Notes: generated by a model from the sequence alone, not told the origin. DNA of 64,000 nucleotides from Cytophagales bacterium (GCA_013299045.1 JAAFJX010000006.1:1-64000), one strand, 5' to 3'. Positions 9,536 to 18,283 are shown, counted from the first letter of the stretch. Made by a program: numbers and translations.

Positions 9536-10900
9536 TTAATTTTCTTTGCCTATGGCGCGGTCTAGTCGGGCCTTGGCTAGCATCCAGTCTGCGCTAGTAT
9601 TCACGAGCGTAATCTGGGCATTCAAAACCTGCAAATTGGCATCGATGAGGTCGGAATTGAGCGCTAACCCCTGCTTAAACCGTATGCCTACTATGCGTTG
9701 ATTTTCTTGAGCCATTTTAAGAACTTCCTGCGCCATTTTGTAGCGTTCTTGGTGTTGTTGTAAAGCAAGGTACTGTTGTGTAACTTCCATAGCCACTTGC
9801 TCTTGCAGAATAAGATTATACTCTTTGGCCTGTTCGGTAGTTACCTGCGCACTCGCCACCTGATTTTTGACGCTGCGCCAGTTCCAAATGTCAAATGTGA
9901 GTGCAATACCTGCGTCCCAAGTTGGATAAAAAATATCGTCCGCTGGCATCAAACGCTGGTTGGGGTTACTCAAATAGCCATTGGCCGAGAGCACCACTTG
10001 CGGCATTGCTGCACCCTTTGCAATTTTGGTCGCCAGTTCGCTCATTTCTACACGCCCTTGTGCGGCTTTGAGTTCAGAACGTGTGCTTTGCGCCTCGTTT
10101 ACAAGCGCATCGGCATCTAAGGCTGCTTCGGTGAGGTTTGGGCTAGAGGTAAGCTTGTTTTGTGTGAGCAAAGGCTGCTGTAACAAATTATTCAAGAATA
10201 GCTGGGCTACATTAATACCTGTCTTTACATCAATGACTTGCATACGCACAGTGGCTATTTGAATTTCCATGCGTAGAACATCGTTGGGTGTAAGCATACC
10301 GCGCTTGAGCAAGTTCTTCAGGTCGGTAAGGTCAGCCTCCATTTGCTGTATAGAAAGCTCTATTTGCTGCAAACTCTGTTGTGCTTTATATAAGTTCCAA
10401 TAAGCTGTTTTGGTATTCAAGACCACCTCCGCTTGCGTTTTTTGTAAGTCAAATTGTGCATTTTGTTCATTTTTTTGAGCCAGGAGCAGGCTATTTTTCA
10501 AACGCCCACCCGCGTAAAGGGTTTGCCTTGTGCCTATCTGATTATAAAAAACATTTAAAATGACAGGGTTAAGAACGTTTGTTACCATTTCCCCATTTGG
10601 CCCTAAAGGCAAACTCACTTCAAAAGGCGGCACATAGCTGAGACGCGTGTAAGAGGTTGTGAACTTGACAGCCCCGTAGCGTGCTAAGTCTGCCTCTTTT
10701 GTTTTTAACGTCAAGCCTTTGGCTTTAATCTGCTCATTTTTAAGCAAGCGGTTAGCCGCTATGGCTTTGCTGATGGCCTCTTCAAGCGTCAAGCTATAAC
10801 TTGTCTGCGCATTTGTTTTTATGGCAAAAGCCATTTGAAAAAGGAGTGCCCCACTAAGAGTACACAATAAAAACTGAAATCGTTTTTTTAGTTTCCGCAT
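9536..10900 (-). CDS. TolC-family outer-membrane efflux channel
   Basis: The protein has 454 residues with a signal peptide (FLLCTLSGALLFQMAFA, with cleavage after NAQ likely). The mature part opens with SLTLEEAISKAIAANRLLKN, the standard start of outer-membrane efflux proteins. Long amphipathic helices rich in Gln/Ala/Leu recur in two similar halves, as in TolC. It supplies the outer-membrane exit duct for the RND system encoded after it. It is the second gene of the operon, 26 bases after the tetR stop. Confidence 0.95.
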   Translation of the reverse strand: MRKLKKRFQFLLCTLSGALLFQMAFAIKTNAQTSYSLTLEEAISKAIAANRLLKNEQIKAKGLTLKTKEADLARYGAVKFTTSYTRLSYVPPFEVSLPLGPNGEMVTNVLNPVILNVFYNQIGTRQTLYAGGRLKNSLLLAQKNEQNAQFDLQKTQAEVVLNTKTAYWNLYKAQQSLQQIELSIQQMEADLTDLKNLLKRGMLTPNDVLRMEIQIATVRMQVIDVKTGINVAQLFLNNLLQQPLLTQNKLTSSPNLTEAALDADALVNEAQSTRSELKAAQGRVEMSELATKIAKGAAMPQVVLSANGYLSNPNQRLMPADDIFYPTWDAGIALTFDIWNWRSVKNQVASAQVTTEQAKEYNLILQEQVAMEVTQQYLALQQHQERYKMAQEVLKMAQENQRIVGIRFKQGLALNSDLIDANLQVLNAQITLVNTSADWMLAKARLDRAIGKEN

Positions 10901-10926
10901 GGTTAAATTTTTTGCGATGAATGAAT

Positions 10927-11544
10927 TTACTGGTGAGGGGCGTAGTTTTGTGGATACATCAAGCGGCGGGCATTGTCAGTCAGAATGCCGCCCAGCAAGA
11001 TGCCAAATATAGTTTGGAATGCTTCTTCTGGCGAAAAAGACGCATTGTGAAGTACTTCGGGGCTTAGCGTGTAGTTAATAGCGTTAAAATACATTTGAAC
11101 AATAACATCAACATTATAAGTTCTAACAAAAAAGCCAGATTGGACTCCTTCTTCAATTAAAGCTCTAAACGAGGAAAAAATTTGCTCACGCCTAAACTGC
11201 TCTACTAAATTCCAATGATGCAAGTGGCTCCGCCTTAAATCATTCATAAGCGCCGGACTCATACGCGAGGACATCTGTGAGATGGTAGCAACCACCCGTT
11301 GCAATTTTTCAGGAAAAGGCATATTAGGCGCAAATACTATGCTGTCTATCGCTGTCTCACATTCTTCAAAAAAACTAGTAATGCAAGTTACGATTAACTC
11401 ATCTTTGCTTGAAAAATACTTATAAAGCGTTTTTTTACTAATGCCAACGCTCTGCGCGAGGTCGTCCATACGGACACCTGATACCCCAGATAGTATCATT
11501 TGAAAACTGCATAATTCAATTAAACGTGCTTTTAAAGCGTCCAT
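10927..11544 (-). CDS. TetR/AcrR-family transcriptional regulator
   Basis: The 205-residue protein has an N-terminal helix-turn-helix (VRMDDLAQSVGISKKTLYKYF, about residues 24-44) typical of TetR repressors. The rest is a helical ligand-binding domain too divergent to place. It is the first gene of the efflux operon, so it most likely represses itself and the pump until a substrate binds. A promoter and a symmetric GGAAACT-type site just upstream support autoregulation. The ATG at 11544 is used because it gives the usual TetR N-terminal length. Confidence 0.95.
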   Translation of the reverse strand: MDALKARLIELCSFQMILSGVSGVRMDDLAQSVGISKKTLYKYFSSKDELIVTCITSFFEECETAIDSIVFAPNMPFPEKLQRVVATISQMSSRMSPALMNDLRRSHLHHWNLVEQFRREQIFSSFRALIEEGVQSGFFVRTYNVDVIVQMYFNAINYTLSPEVLHNASFSPEEAFQTIFGILLGGILTDNARRLMYPQNYAPHQ

Positions 11545-11572
11545 GATACTCTTTCTAGCTAAACGAAACGAT

Positions 11573-11600
11573 GGAAACTTTATGAGTTTCTAAAGTTTCC
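11573..11600 (-). promoter_or_regulatory. Probable TetR operator upstream of the efflux operon
   Basis: GGAAACTTT (11573-11581) and AAAGTTTCC (11592-11600) form a perfect 9-bp dyad with a 10-base spacer. The spacer itself contains AGTTTC, which pairs with the left GAAACT, so three half-sites are packed in 28 bases. The site lies 29 bases before the tetR start codon and just downstream of the predicted -7 box, where a repressor would block initiation. Confidence 0.6.
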
Positions 11601-11601
11601 G

Positions 11602-11633
11602 CAAAGGAATACTTAAAAAAAATAGTATGCAAA
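11602..11633 (-). promoter_or_regulatory. Predicted promoter of the tetR-efflux operon
   Basis: Read on the minus strand, TTTG (11630-11633) is followed after 20 bases by TTCCTTTG (11602-11609), close to the Bacteroidota consensus TTTG-N(17-23)-TAnnTTTG. The inferred transcription start falls inside the dyad that I call the operator. Confidence 0.5.
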
Positions 11634-11802
11634 TTTTTTTTGCTTTTTTTGTAAACTTGCAGGCTAGAGCTAAACACCAAGCAAGCAAAAAAACAAAGAA
11701 GATGAGCCACTAAAAGCATGATAGCCAAAAAAATAGGAGTGAAGTGATGTTATTGAAATTTTGGGTGTATAACAGTAAAATAATAAAAAAAATCTTGCTT
11801 TT

Positions 11803-11835
11803 TTTGTAGTTTAGAAAATTAATTATTTATCTTTG
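11803..11835 (+). promoter_or_regulatory. Bacteroidota-type promoter of the T9SS cargo gene
   Basis: TTTG (11803-11806), a 21-base spacer and TATCTTTG (11828-11835) match the consensus exactly. The -7 box overlaps the upstream-most possible start codon (TTG at 11833), which therefore cannot be translated from this promoter. That supports the ATG at 11890 as the real start. Confidence 0.65.
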
Positions 11836-11889
11836 CCAAGATTAAATATAAAATTACCGTGTACACTTCCTTCCAAACTTCTTTTTCCT

Positions 11890-13368
11890 ATGATAAAACT
11901 CTACAAATACACATTTAGCACACTGCTTTTTGTATTGTTCCAAGTGCTTCATGTAAGCGCTCAGGTTACGAACATCAACGCGACCATCAATATTCTTGGT
12001 GGCGGAACCGTGATGGTCTGCAACTCTTTTTTTGACAATCAAGCAGCAGGCACTGTGAGCCTGACTGGCACCTTAGATGTGAATACCACACTGACAAATA
12101 ACGGTTTGTTTACTGGCAATGCAGGCAGTTTGCTCTTGATGTCCGGTACTGCCGAGCAGTTGATTGATGGTGCTTCGGTAGTCAATACTTATGATTTTCA
12201 GGTCAATAACGCTGGTTTTGGCGTAACGAACAACAACACAGGTCATATTCGCGTGGCAAACAGCTTGCTATTGACGAACGGCCGCCTGTTTACATCTAAC
12301 ACACGCCAGATTCGCTTTACACCCACAGCTCTGAACCCCGCTGAGAGCAATGCCAACCACATTGTAGGCACTGCTTATATGGAATCACGTGCAATCGGTG
12401 TGGCTGCCTTTGGCCCATTTCTTAACCTTAGTTTTGCGGCAGGCGGCAACATTACTAGCATGGACTTGTTCCGTCGTACGGGCAACGGTGCAGGGAACAC
12501 GCTCGCGCCAGCGCCCACTTCTGGCATTGTGAACGTCGGTGGCAACACAAGTATAGCAGCTTACTGGTCTATACAGTCGGCGGACAGCTTGTTATTTCCT
12601 AACCGCGACATGACTATTTCTTGGCTTTCGGCATGGGACAATGGCAAAAACCTTTTGCAGATGCAACGTTGGCGTTCACGCCAGTATGGTGCAGTTACGG
12701 CACCTTGGCGCGAAATGAACCCTTTAATTGATATGAGCGCAAGGACTTTTACCCAGAACTCTGGCATTGTTTTGGTGCGCGACTGGACATATTCTGACAT
12801 CGTGAATCCGTTGCCTGTTGATATCCTGAGCTTTAATGTGCAACAAAAGAACAACGATGCGCTTATAACTTGGGCAACCGCTAACGAAAAGAATTTGGCG
12901 CATTATGAAATTTTGAGAAGCACAGACGGCGAGAATTTCGTGAGCATTGGTCGTGTAAAAGCACAGTCAAAATCAGGAACGTCTATTTATAATTTTACAG
13001 ACCCTAATTTTGTAGCACTTCCTGTTCAAACGGTTTATTACCAACTCAAGCAAGTAGAACAAGACGGCAAGAGCGCCCTTTCTGCTACTAAATCCTTGAA
13101 CATAGCGCATACTGCTAGTTTTGCTGTAGCGGCTTATCCGAATCCGTTTTTCGAGAGCCTGTCTATCAACATTCAGAACTTGAATGAAGAAACTTGTACA
13201 ATCTCTTTGACGGATAATCTTGGACGCGAAGTGTATCGCGGTCAAACAAGCGACAAGTTTGCCCAAATTGTGTTGAGCACCGAGATTCAGAGCTTGGCAG
13301 CGGGCAGCTATATTTTAACGGTGCGCAGTTCAACTGAAAGCAAGTTTGTAAAGCTTATCAAGCGATAA
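11890..13368 (+). CDS. Secreted protein with T9SS type A C-terminal sorting domain
   Basis: The protein has 492 residues from the ATG at 11890, which begins a clear signal peptide (YTFSTLLFVLFQVLHVSAQ). The body is rich in Asn, Thr and Gly, suggesting a beta-helix or adhesin-like surface protein. Around residue 305 it contains PLPVDILSFNVQQKNNDALI, the usual linker before a fibronectin-like module in T9SS cargo. The last 80 residues (YPNPFFESLSI, then DNLGREVY, GSYILTV and FVKLIKR) are a type A sorting signal for export and surface attachment. The specific role is unknown. Confidence 0.9.
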   Translation: MIKLYKYTFSTLLFVLFQVLHVSAQVTNINATINILGGGTVMVCNSFFDNQAAGTVSLTGTLDVNTTLTNNGLFTGNAGSLLLMSGTAEQLIDGASVVNTYDFQVNNAGFGVTNNNTGHIRVANSLLLTNGRLFTSNTRQIRFTPTALNPAESNANHIVGTAYMESRAIGVAAFGPFLNLSFAAGGNITSMDLFRRTGNGAGNTLAPAPTSGIVNVGGNTSIAAYWSIQSADSLLFPNRDMTISWLSAWDNGKNLLQMQRWRSRQYGAVTAPWREMNPLIDMSARTFTQNSGIVLVRDWTYSDIVNPLPVDILSFNVQQKNNDALITWATANEKNLAHYEILRSTDGENFVSIGRVKAQSKSGTSIYNFTDPNFVALPVQTVYYQLKQVEQDGKSALSATKSLNIAHTASFAVAAYPNPFFESLSINIQNLNEETCTISLTDNLGREVYRGQTSDKFAQIVLSTEIQSLAAGSYILTVRSSTESKFVKLIKR

Positions 13369-13376
13369 AATTTTCT

Positions 13377-13411
13377 ACTAGGGCTATTTCATTCAAAGAG
13401 CTAGCCCTAGT
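13377..13411 (+). terminator. Intrinsic terminator-like hairpin after the T9SS cargo gene
   Basis: A 10-bp stem (ACTAGGGCTA, 13377-13386, with 13402-13411) with a 15-base loop lies eight bases after the stop and is followed by a T-rich stretch. Confidence 0.6.
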
Positions 13412-13474
13412 CATTTTCTCTTGTGTCTTTTTATTTCCTTTTCCTTCTTATTCATTCATTTAAATTGTTAAAAC

Positions 13475-14383
13475 ATGAAGAAGTTTTTACTTTCTATGTT
13501 GTTTGTGGCCTCGGTAGGCTACGCCAACGCTCAAGTGCAAATTAACCGTGAGGTGCAAATGAACGGCGCGGGTGTGGACGACCGCAAGGTTACTGGTCTG
13601 AGTGCGGCTAGTGCCGTTACGACACCTGTAGCCACAGATGCAGTGAGCAATGCGACCATACAGTCCAATTGGCTGACTTACAAAGTAGCTACTGGGGCAG
13701 TCAATACCTATGCGGTGGCACTAGTGCCCGCCATTACAGCTTATCAGACGGGTATGGTGGTAAACTTTCGTGCTAACACCACCAACACAGGCGCTTCTAC
13801 GCTCAACGTGAACGGTTTGGGTGCTATTGCCATACGAAAATTTGTAACAACCCCCCTCTCGCCTGGCGATATTCAAACGAACCAAATGGTTTCGGTTATG
13901 TATGATGGCACTAACTTTCAGTTGATTAGTGGGGTAGGCTCAAGCAGAATGCAAACTTTGCACGTGCGCGGTACGGCTACACGCGCTGCTGTAACATCTA
14001 CTACACTTACGCTCCAGCCAGGTGTAACACAAACTTTTACAATTCCTGCTGGTGTAACTGCGGATATTTATATCAATGCTACAATAGGTATGCGGAATGT
14101 GGATACCACACCGGGTGATTTTGCAAGTATAGATGCTGTCATACATGTTAATGGTACAGCTATGCCGGCTGGTGGCTGGAACAGAATGACAAATGTAAAC
14201 CACGATACGGGAAACTCGCTTAGCAATGTTTCTATAGCTGCTGCTGCTGTCTTAACGGGTGGCACACACACCATAGACTTGCGTACAAACCGTGTAAATG
14301 GCAACACTGCTATTGATATTGGCGGTGATGCTACGCTAGATGCTACGCCTGGTGAAATGACACTTTTGATTTTTTACAGATAG
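13475..14383 (+). CDS. Secreted protein with phage tail-fibre-like repeats, function unknown
   Basis: This 302-residue protein has a signal peptide (KKFLLSMLFVASVGYANA, then Q). The middle (about residues 68-130) reads like modules common in phage tail fibres and collar proteins: an AYQTGMVVNFRA stretch, then NTGASTLNVNGLGA and a YDGTNFQLIS ending. The C-terminal half is a beta-rich Thr/Val/Asn region. No enzyme motif is visible. It lies 106 bases after the T9SS cargo gene and 19 bases before the lysine-rich gene, so it may be co-transcribed with the latter. A surface or adhesion role is plausible but is inference. Confidence 0.8.
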   Translation: MKKFLLSMLFVASVGYANAQVQINREVQMNGAGVDDRKVTGLSAASAVTTPVATDAVSNATIQSNWLTYKVATGAVNTYAVALVPAITAYQTGMVVNFRANTTNTGASTLNVNGLGAIAIRKFVTTPLSPGDIQTNQMVSVMYDGTNFQLISGVGSSRMQTLHVRGTATRAAVTSTTLTLQPGVTQTFTIPAGVTADIYINATIGMRNVDTTPGDFASIDAVIHVNGTAMPAGGWNRMTNVNHDTGNSLSNVSIAAAAVLTGGTHTIDLRTNRVNGNTAIDIGGDATLDATPGEMTLLIFYR

Positions 14384-14402
14384 ACCTTAAAATAACGAAC
14401 TT

Positions 14403-14711
14403 ATGAAGCACATTTTAGTAATTTTAGGATTCTTACTGTTCTCTTTTGTCGGATACAGCAGAGTTCTTGCCCAAAATGAAACTTCTGGTAGTAGGAGTTT
14501 TGTGGGCAAAGAGGTGCCTGAAACCGACCCTGGTGCAGTCAATCCCGACTCGGTAGTAGAAAGCACCACCAAGCGCTCTGGCGAAACAAAAAAGAGTGGT
14601 GGTCGTAAAAAAGGTCAAAAAGCAGGACAAAAAGCGGCGAAGCAGGAGCAAGTCATTGGTATTCCTTCCGATTCTCGCCGTCTAGCGTCTGAAGCAAAAA
14701 AAGAAGACTAG
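14403..14711 (+). CDS. Small exported lysine-rich protein, unknown function
   Basis: This 102-residue protein has a signal peptide (KHILVILGFLLFSFVGYSRVLA, then Q). The mature part starts acidic/neutral and then becomes strongly basic (KKSGGRKKGQKAGQKAAK). It follows the tail-fibre-like gene by 19 bases and is followed by a terminator, so it is the last gene of that unit. I recognise no family. The basic tail might bind DNA, anionic polysaccharide or peptidoglycan, but nothing in the sequence decides this. Confidence 0.7.
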   Translation: MKHILVILGFLLFSFVGYSRVLAQNETSGSRSFVGKEVPETDPGAVNPDSVVESTTKRSGETKKSGGRKKGQKAGQKAAKQEQVIGIPSDSRRLASEAKKED

Positions 14712-14733
14712 TCGCCGTTTTCTTGAGTTAAAG

Positions 14734-14777
14734 AAGTCCTGGTGTTCAATTGAAAGTGCATCAGGACTTTTTTTTAT
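14734..14777 (+). terminator. Intrinsic terminator
   Basis: The stem AAGTCCTGGTG / CATCAGGACTT (14734-14744 with 14759-14769, one G-U pair) is followed directly by a run of T's. It lies 22 bases after the lysine-rich gene. Confidence 0.85.
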
Positions 14778-14786
14778 TGGTAAAAA

Positions 14787-14817
14787 TTGTAAACACAACG
14801 ATTATTCACGAATTTTG
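14787..14817 (+). promoter_or_regulatory. Predicted promoter of dusB
   Basis: TTG (14787-14789), a 20-base spacer and GAATTTTG (14810-14817) resemble the Bacteroidota consensus with one mismatch in the -7 box. It lies between the preceding terminator and the dusB start. Confidence 0.4.
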
Positions 14818-14853
14818 CACTTTTAAAACTCAAATTCTGATACAGGGGCTCGC

Positions 14854-15882
14854 ATGGTAAAAATTGGTAACATTGAAGTAGGTGAATTTCCACTACTCCT
14901 CGCGCCTATGGAAGATGTGAGCGACCCACCTTTTAGAGCCGTTTGTAAAGCAAAAGGTGCAGACCTGCTCTACACAGAGTTTATTTCGGTGGAAGGGCTT
15001 ATACGTAATGCCACCAAGAGCGTTCAAAAATTAGATATTTATGATTACGAACGCCCTGTTGGCATACAAATTTTTGGAGCGGATATAGAATCCATGCTCA
15101 AAGCCACCGACATGGTAGAAGCAGCACAGCCCGAAATATTGGACATCAACTATGGCTGCCCGGTCAAAAATGTGGCTTGCAAAGGCGCTGGAGCTGGTAT
15201 CCTGCTTGATATACCCAAAATGCAGCGCATGACCGCCGAAATTGTCAAACGAACCAATTTGCCAGTTACTGTTAAAACGCGGCTTGGTTGGGACGAAAAA
15301 TCTATCAAGATTGTAGAAGTGGCTCAGCGTATGCAAGATGCGGGGGTACAGGCCATGACTATACATGCTCGCACGCGCCACCAAATGTACAAAGGCGAAG
15401 CCGACTGGACCTACATTGACATGGTGAAGAATACGCCAGGTATCCATATTCCTATCTTTGGAAATGGGGACGTGGATACACCTCAAAAAGCATGGGAATA
15501 TAAAAATCGCTATGCGTGTGATGGCATCATGATTGGGCGAGGTGCGATAGGCTACCCTTGGATTTTTGATGACGTGAAGCATTATTTCAAATATCAGACA
15601 GAGCGGCCTTTGCCTACCTTAGCAGAACGGGTAGATACCTGCAAACAGCATTTTGAGTTTTCGGTGCGTTGGAAAGGCGAGCGCCTCGGTGTTGTTGAAA
15701 TGCGCCGCCATTATGCGCCTTATTTTAAAGGAATAGAAGATTTTAAACCTTACAGAGCGCGCCTCGTAACACTTGAAAACCCACAGGATATATTGGACAC
15801 GCTGGCAGAAATCAGGGTAGTATTTGCCAATGCGCGAGTTATGCGGAGTATCGTTATGAAAGAAGATAGTTTTTATAATTAG
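14854..15882 (+). CDS. dusB: tRNA-dihydrouridine synthase (DusB family)
   Basis: This 342-residue FMN enzyme reduces uridines in the D-loop of tRNA using NADPH. The family N-terminus is present (LLLAPMEDVSDPPFRAVCK), as are the catalytic-cysteine motif NYGCPVKNVACKGAGAG (Cys at residue 102), the VKTRLGWDE stretch and the FMN-phosphate site GNGDVDTPQKA followed by DGIMIGRGAIGYPWIF. The length is normal. It appears monocistronic, with its own promoter and a terminator before it. Its TAG stop codon (15880-15882) is also the first triplet of a long intergenic repeat. Confidence 0.95.
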   Translation: MVKIGNIEVGEFPLLLAPMEDVSDPPFRAVCKAKGADLLYTEFISVEGLIRNATKSVQKLDIYDYERPVGIQIFGADIESMLKATDMVEAAQPEILDINYGCPVKNVACKGAGAGILLDIPKMQRMTAEIVKRTNLPVTVKTRLGWDEKSIKIVEVAQRMQDAGVQAMTIHARTRHQMYKGEADWTYIDMVKNTPGIHIPIFGNGDVDTPQKAWEYKNRYACDGIMIGRGAIGYPWIFDDVKHYFKYQTERPLPTLAERVDTCKQHFEFSVRWKGERLGVVEMRRHYAPYFKGIEDFKPYRARLVTLENPQDILDTLAEIRVVFANARVMRSIVMKEDSFYN

Positions 15883-16632
15883 TCGTCCCTTAAAAAGTAC
15901 ATTCAATAGATGCAAGCTAAATTTAAGGAGAATGGTTCACCAATTTTGGGAACACCTTGACGGCCTTTGATAGACTTCTCTTCTCTACTTTTTGCCTTGA
16001 TGCAGCACTGAAGCGTGAGCTGAAAGTTCCGACCGTGGGGCATAGCAAAAAAATCAAGCCTCGCAAATGGCTTTTCTCTGATTCACTCTCTTACAAAACA
16101 AGCTCTTAATTAACCTCTCTAAGAGATGTACGTTTTAGGAAGCGAATAATTGTATTTTTTTAAGATAGGGACTTTACTTTTAAAGTACGGCCAACTACGG
16201 CTATGATACGGCTATGCTAGGGCTAAGGCAAAATAGGACAAAAGCAATCTTGAGGCATCAAGCGGGTTTGCGACTTTATCTCTTTTTTTATTATTGAGTA
16301 CGTCTATTGGCCTGTATTGGCGTTAGAGAGGCGGCGGGTTTAGTGCGTAACACCGAAGCGAAGCCCAAAGACGAACGACCGCGAAGCGGGAACGCCCAAT
16401 AAATTGTAGAAAAACAATCATTAGTCAAAAAGTAAGGTACAACGCGAGAAAAGGGCCTCTACAAAAGTGAAAAGAGGGCAATTAGAACTCAAAAAGGTTT
16501 TTTTGACGACTCAAGAGAGGCTAATTTAAGCGCTTGATTTCGTTCAGCCCCCCCGCAACTCTGCGGAAAGGACGGTTTTAATCAACGACAACCTTTTTTC
16601 ATCTAAACCAGCATATATTTTTAGGGACGACT
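15880..16632. repeat. Dispersed repeat, copy A, with terminal inverted repeats
   Basis: The region has no gene. It is bounded by AGTCGTCCCTTAAAAA (15881-15896) and its near-perfect inverse TTTTTAGGGACGACT (16618-16632; one T indel). The segment at about 15945-16060 is very similar to 38850-38955 in copy C, including TTTTTGCCTTGATGCAG and AGTTCCGACCG. Near its right end CATCTAAACCAGC is also shared with copy C. The central part (about 16140-16560) is not shared with the other copies and contains a GC-rich hairpin. The left edge overlaps the dusB stop codon. No transposase is encoded, so it resembles a MITE or a decayed element. Confidence 0.65.
16316..16400. repeat. GC-rich imperfect hairpin inside repeat copy A
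   Basis: ATTGGCGTT (16316-16324) pairs with AACGCCCAAT (16391-16400) with one bulge. Inside is a smaller CCGC-GAA-GCGG hairpin (16379-16389). The segment is much more GC-rich than its surroundings and holds no reading frame of note. It looks like a REP-like or structured-RNA insert. Confidence 0.4.
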
Positions 16633-16744
16633 GGCTATTTTGTGTAATTGATGTAAAAGTGCTAAAATTGCACCTCTCCTAATGTCGGTTCAGTAAGCTC
16701 TAATCATTAAATCCAAATATTCTTTTCAAATCTTACATCTAAAT

Positions 16745-18157
16745 TTAAAACCTTAAAGTAAACTCTGAACCTTTGCCGAGTTCGGTCATAACGCTGATGC
16801 TGCCTTTGTGCTGACGCATGATTTGTTTGGAAAGACTCAAACCAATGCCAGTTCCATATTTTTTGGTAGTATAGAATGGGATAAAAATTTTGTCCAAGGC
16901 CTCACGGTCTATACCGGGTCCGTTGTCTGAAACAGCAATCCAAACCCGGCTGAGGTCGTCTATGCCGGCTTTAAGAAAGACCTGTTTCTGTTTTTCTTCG
17001 CGGCTTTCTCGCAACGCTTGTAGTGCATTTTTTAATAAATTGATGATAACTTGTTCAATAAGAACGGGGTCGGCAGTAACGTAGAGGGATTCCGAACTGA
17101 CGCAAAGCTCAAATGCAATGCCGTTTTCTTGCATTTCGCGCTGCATAATCGTAAAGAGGTGTTGCAAGAGTTCTTTGACGCGAACGTGCGAAAAGGTGGG
17201 TGTGGGTAAATGGGACATATTGCGAAACTCCCGAACGAAATGAATCAGGGATTGTGAGCGCCTTTCAATAGCCCCAACAGCCAAGTGTATATCTTCTAAA
17301 TCAACGGGTTCTACCACATCGTCTTCGGCTTTTACCTTCAAATCCTGTATTTCACCCGCAACGGTGGCCGAAAGTGAATAAATTGGCGTAACCGAGTTCA
17401 TGATTTCGTGGGTAAGTACCCTTATTAAATTTTGCCATGCGTCAAGTTCTTTGTCTTCCAGTTCACGTCTTATATTCTGAATCGTAAACAACTTAAATCG
17501 GTCGTTTTTATGCTTAATTTCGGAAGCCTGAATACTTAACTCTACGGGGTCTTGTTGCGTAAAAATTTTTACAAGTGCTTGTGAGCCGCTTGTGAGCGTC
17601 TGAAAGGCATGGGCAATTTGTGGACTAATACTCTCAAAAGCGCTGATGTTATCGGCACTACTCATACCAAAAAGTTGTTTGGCTGCATTGTTATAAATAT
17701 GCACCTTGCCGTGCTGGTCAAAGGCAATAACACCTACATTGACGTGCTGTACTGTATTTCTATAAAATTCAAATTGGGCTTCGCGCTCATTGCGTATGCT
17801 GCGAAAGTGGCTCATAACGACATCTAGGGCTTGCGCCAAATCTTCAAATGAAGACCCTTTTATTCTTCTGTAAGCCAGATTGTTAAAGTCATCATACCGA
17901 ATATAATTTAGCAAACGCACTACCTCGCGGTTGGTTGTTTCAATTTTACGAACAAGCCCAAAAACTTGCAAAAAAATAGAAAGCCCTATTCCAAAAGTGC
18001 TAAAAGGAGCATCACCCTCAAAAGCTACTGTTGCAAACAAAAAAGAACTCATAATGAGCAAAACCACTCTGATAGCCAAGTTTGCCCTAAAAGTTGTAAA
18101 AAAACCTTTGGGTGGGCGTATCGTAAAAATTGAAAGCCAATCTTTTGAAGCGGACAT
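16745..18157 (-). CDS. PAS-containing sensor histidine kinase, NtrY-like
   Basis: The protein has 470 residues from the ATG at 18157; a TTG 12 codons earlier is less likely. It has N-terminal membrane segments (ANLAIRVVLLIMSSFLFA and FGIGLSIFLQVFGL), a PAS-like region (VGVIAFDQHGKVHIYNNAAK), the phosphoacceptor motif LTHEIMNSVTPI (His near residue 249) typical of NtrY-type kinases, and a catalytic ATPase domain with N-box NLLKNALQAL, DNGPGID and GTGIGLSLSKQI. It autophosphorylates in response to an unknown signal. No response regulator is adjacent, so the partner is encoded elsewhere. Confidence 0.93.
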   Translation of the reverse strand: MSASKDWLSIFTIRPPKGFFTTFRANLAIRVVLLIMSSFLFATVAFEGDAPFSTFGIGLSIFLQVFGLVRKIETTNREVVRLLNYIRYDDFNNLAYRRIKGSSFEDLAQALDVVMSHFRSIRNEREAQFEFYRNTVQHVNVGVIAFDQHGKVHIYNNAAKQLFGMSSADNISAFESISPQIAHAFQTLTSGSQALVKIFTQQDPVELSIQASEIKHKNDRFKLFTIQNIRRELEDKELDAWQNLIRVLTHEIMNSVTPIYSLSATVAGEIQDLKVKAEDDVVEPVDLEDIHLAVGAIERRSQSLIHFVREFRNMSHLPTPTFSHVRVKELLQHLFTIMQREMQENGIAFELCVSSESLYVTADPVLIEQVIINLLKNALQALRESREEKQKQVFLKAGIDDLSRVWIAVSDNGPGIDREALDKIFIPFYTTKKYGTGIGLSLSKQIMRQHKGSISVMTELGKGSEFTLRF

Positions 18158-18283
18158 ATAAGAGCGATGTACTGTAAGTTTGCCTGATGACAAAGCAAAC
18201 GGCTATTCAGCAAGAGCGTTGCGTTTATTATACAAAATTAGCATAATTCATTAGACGTACCAAACATTTTGGGTTTTAAATTA

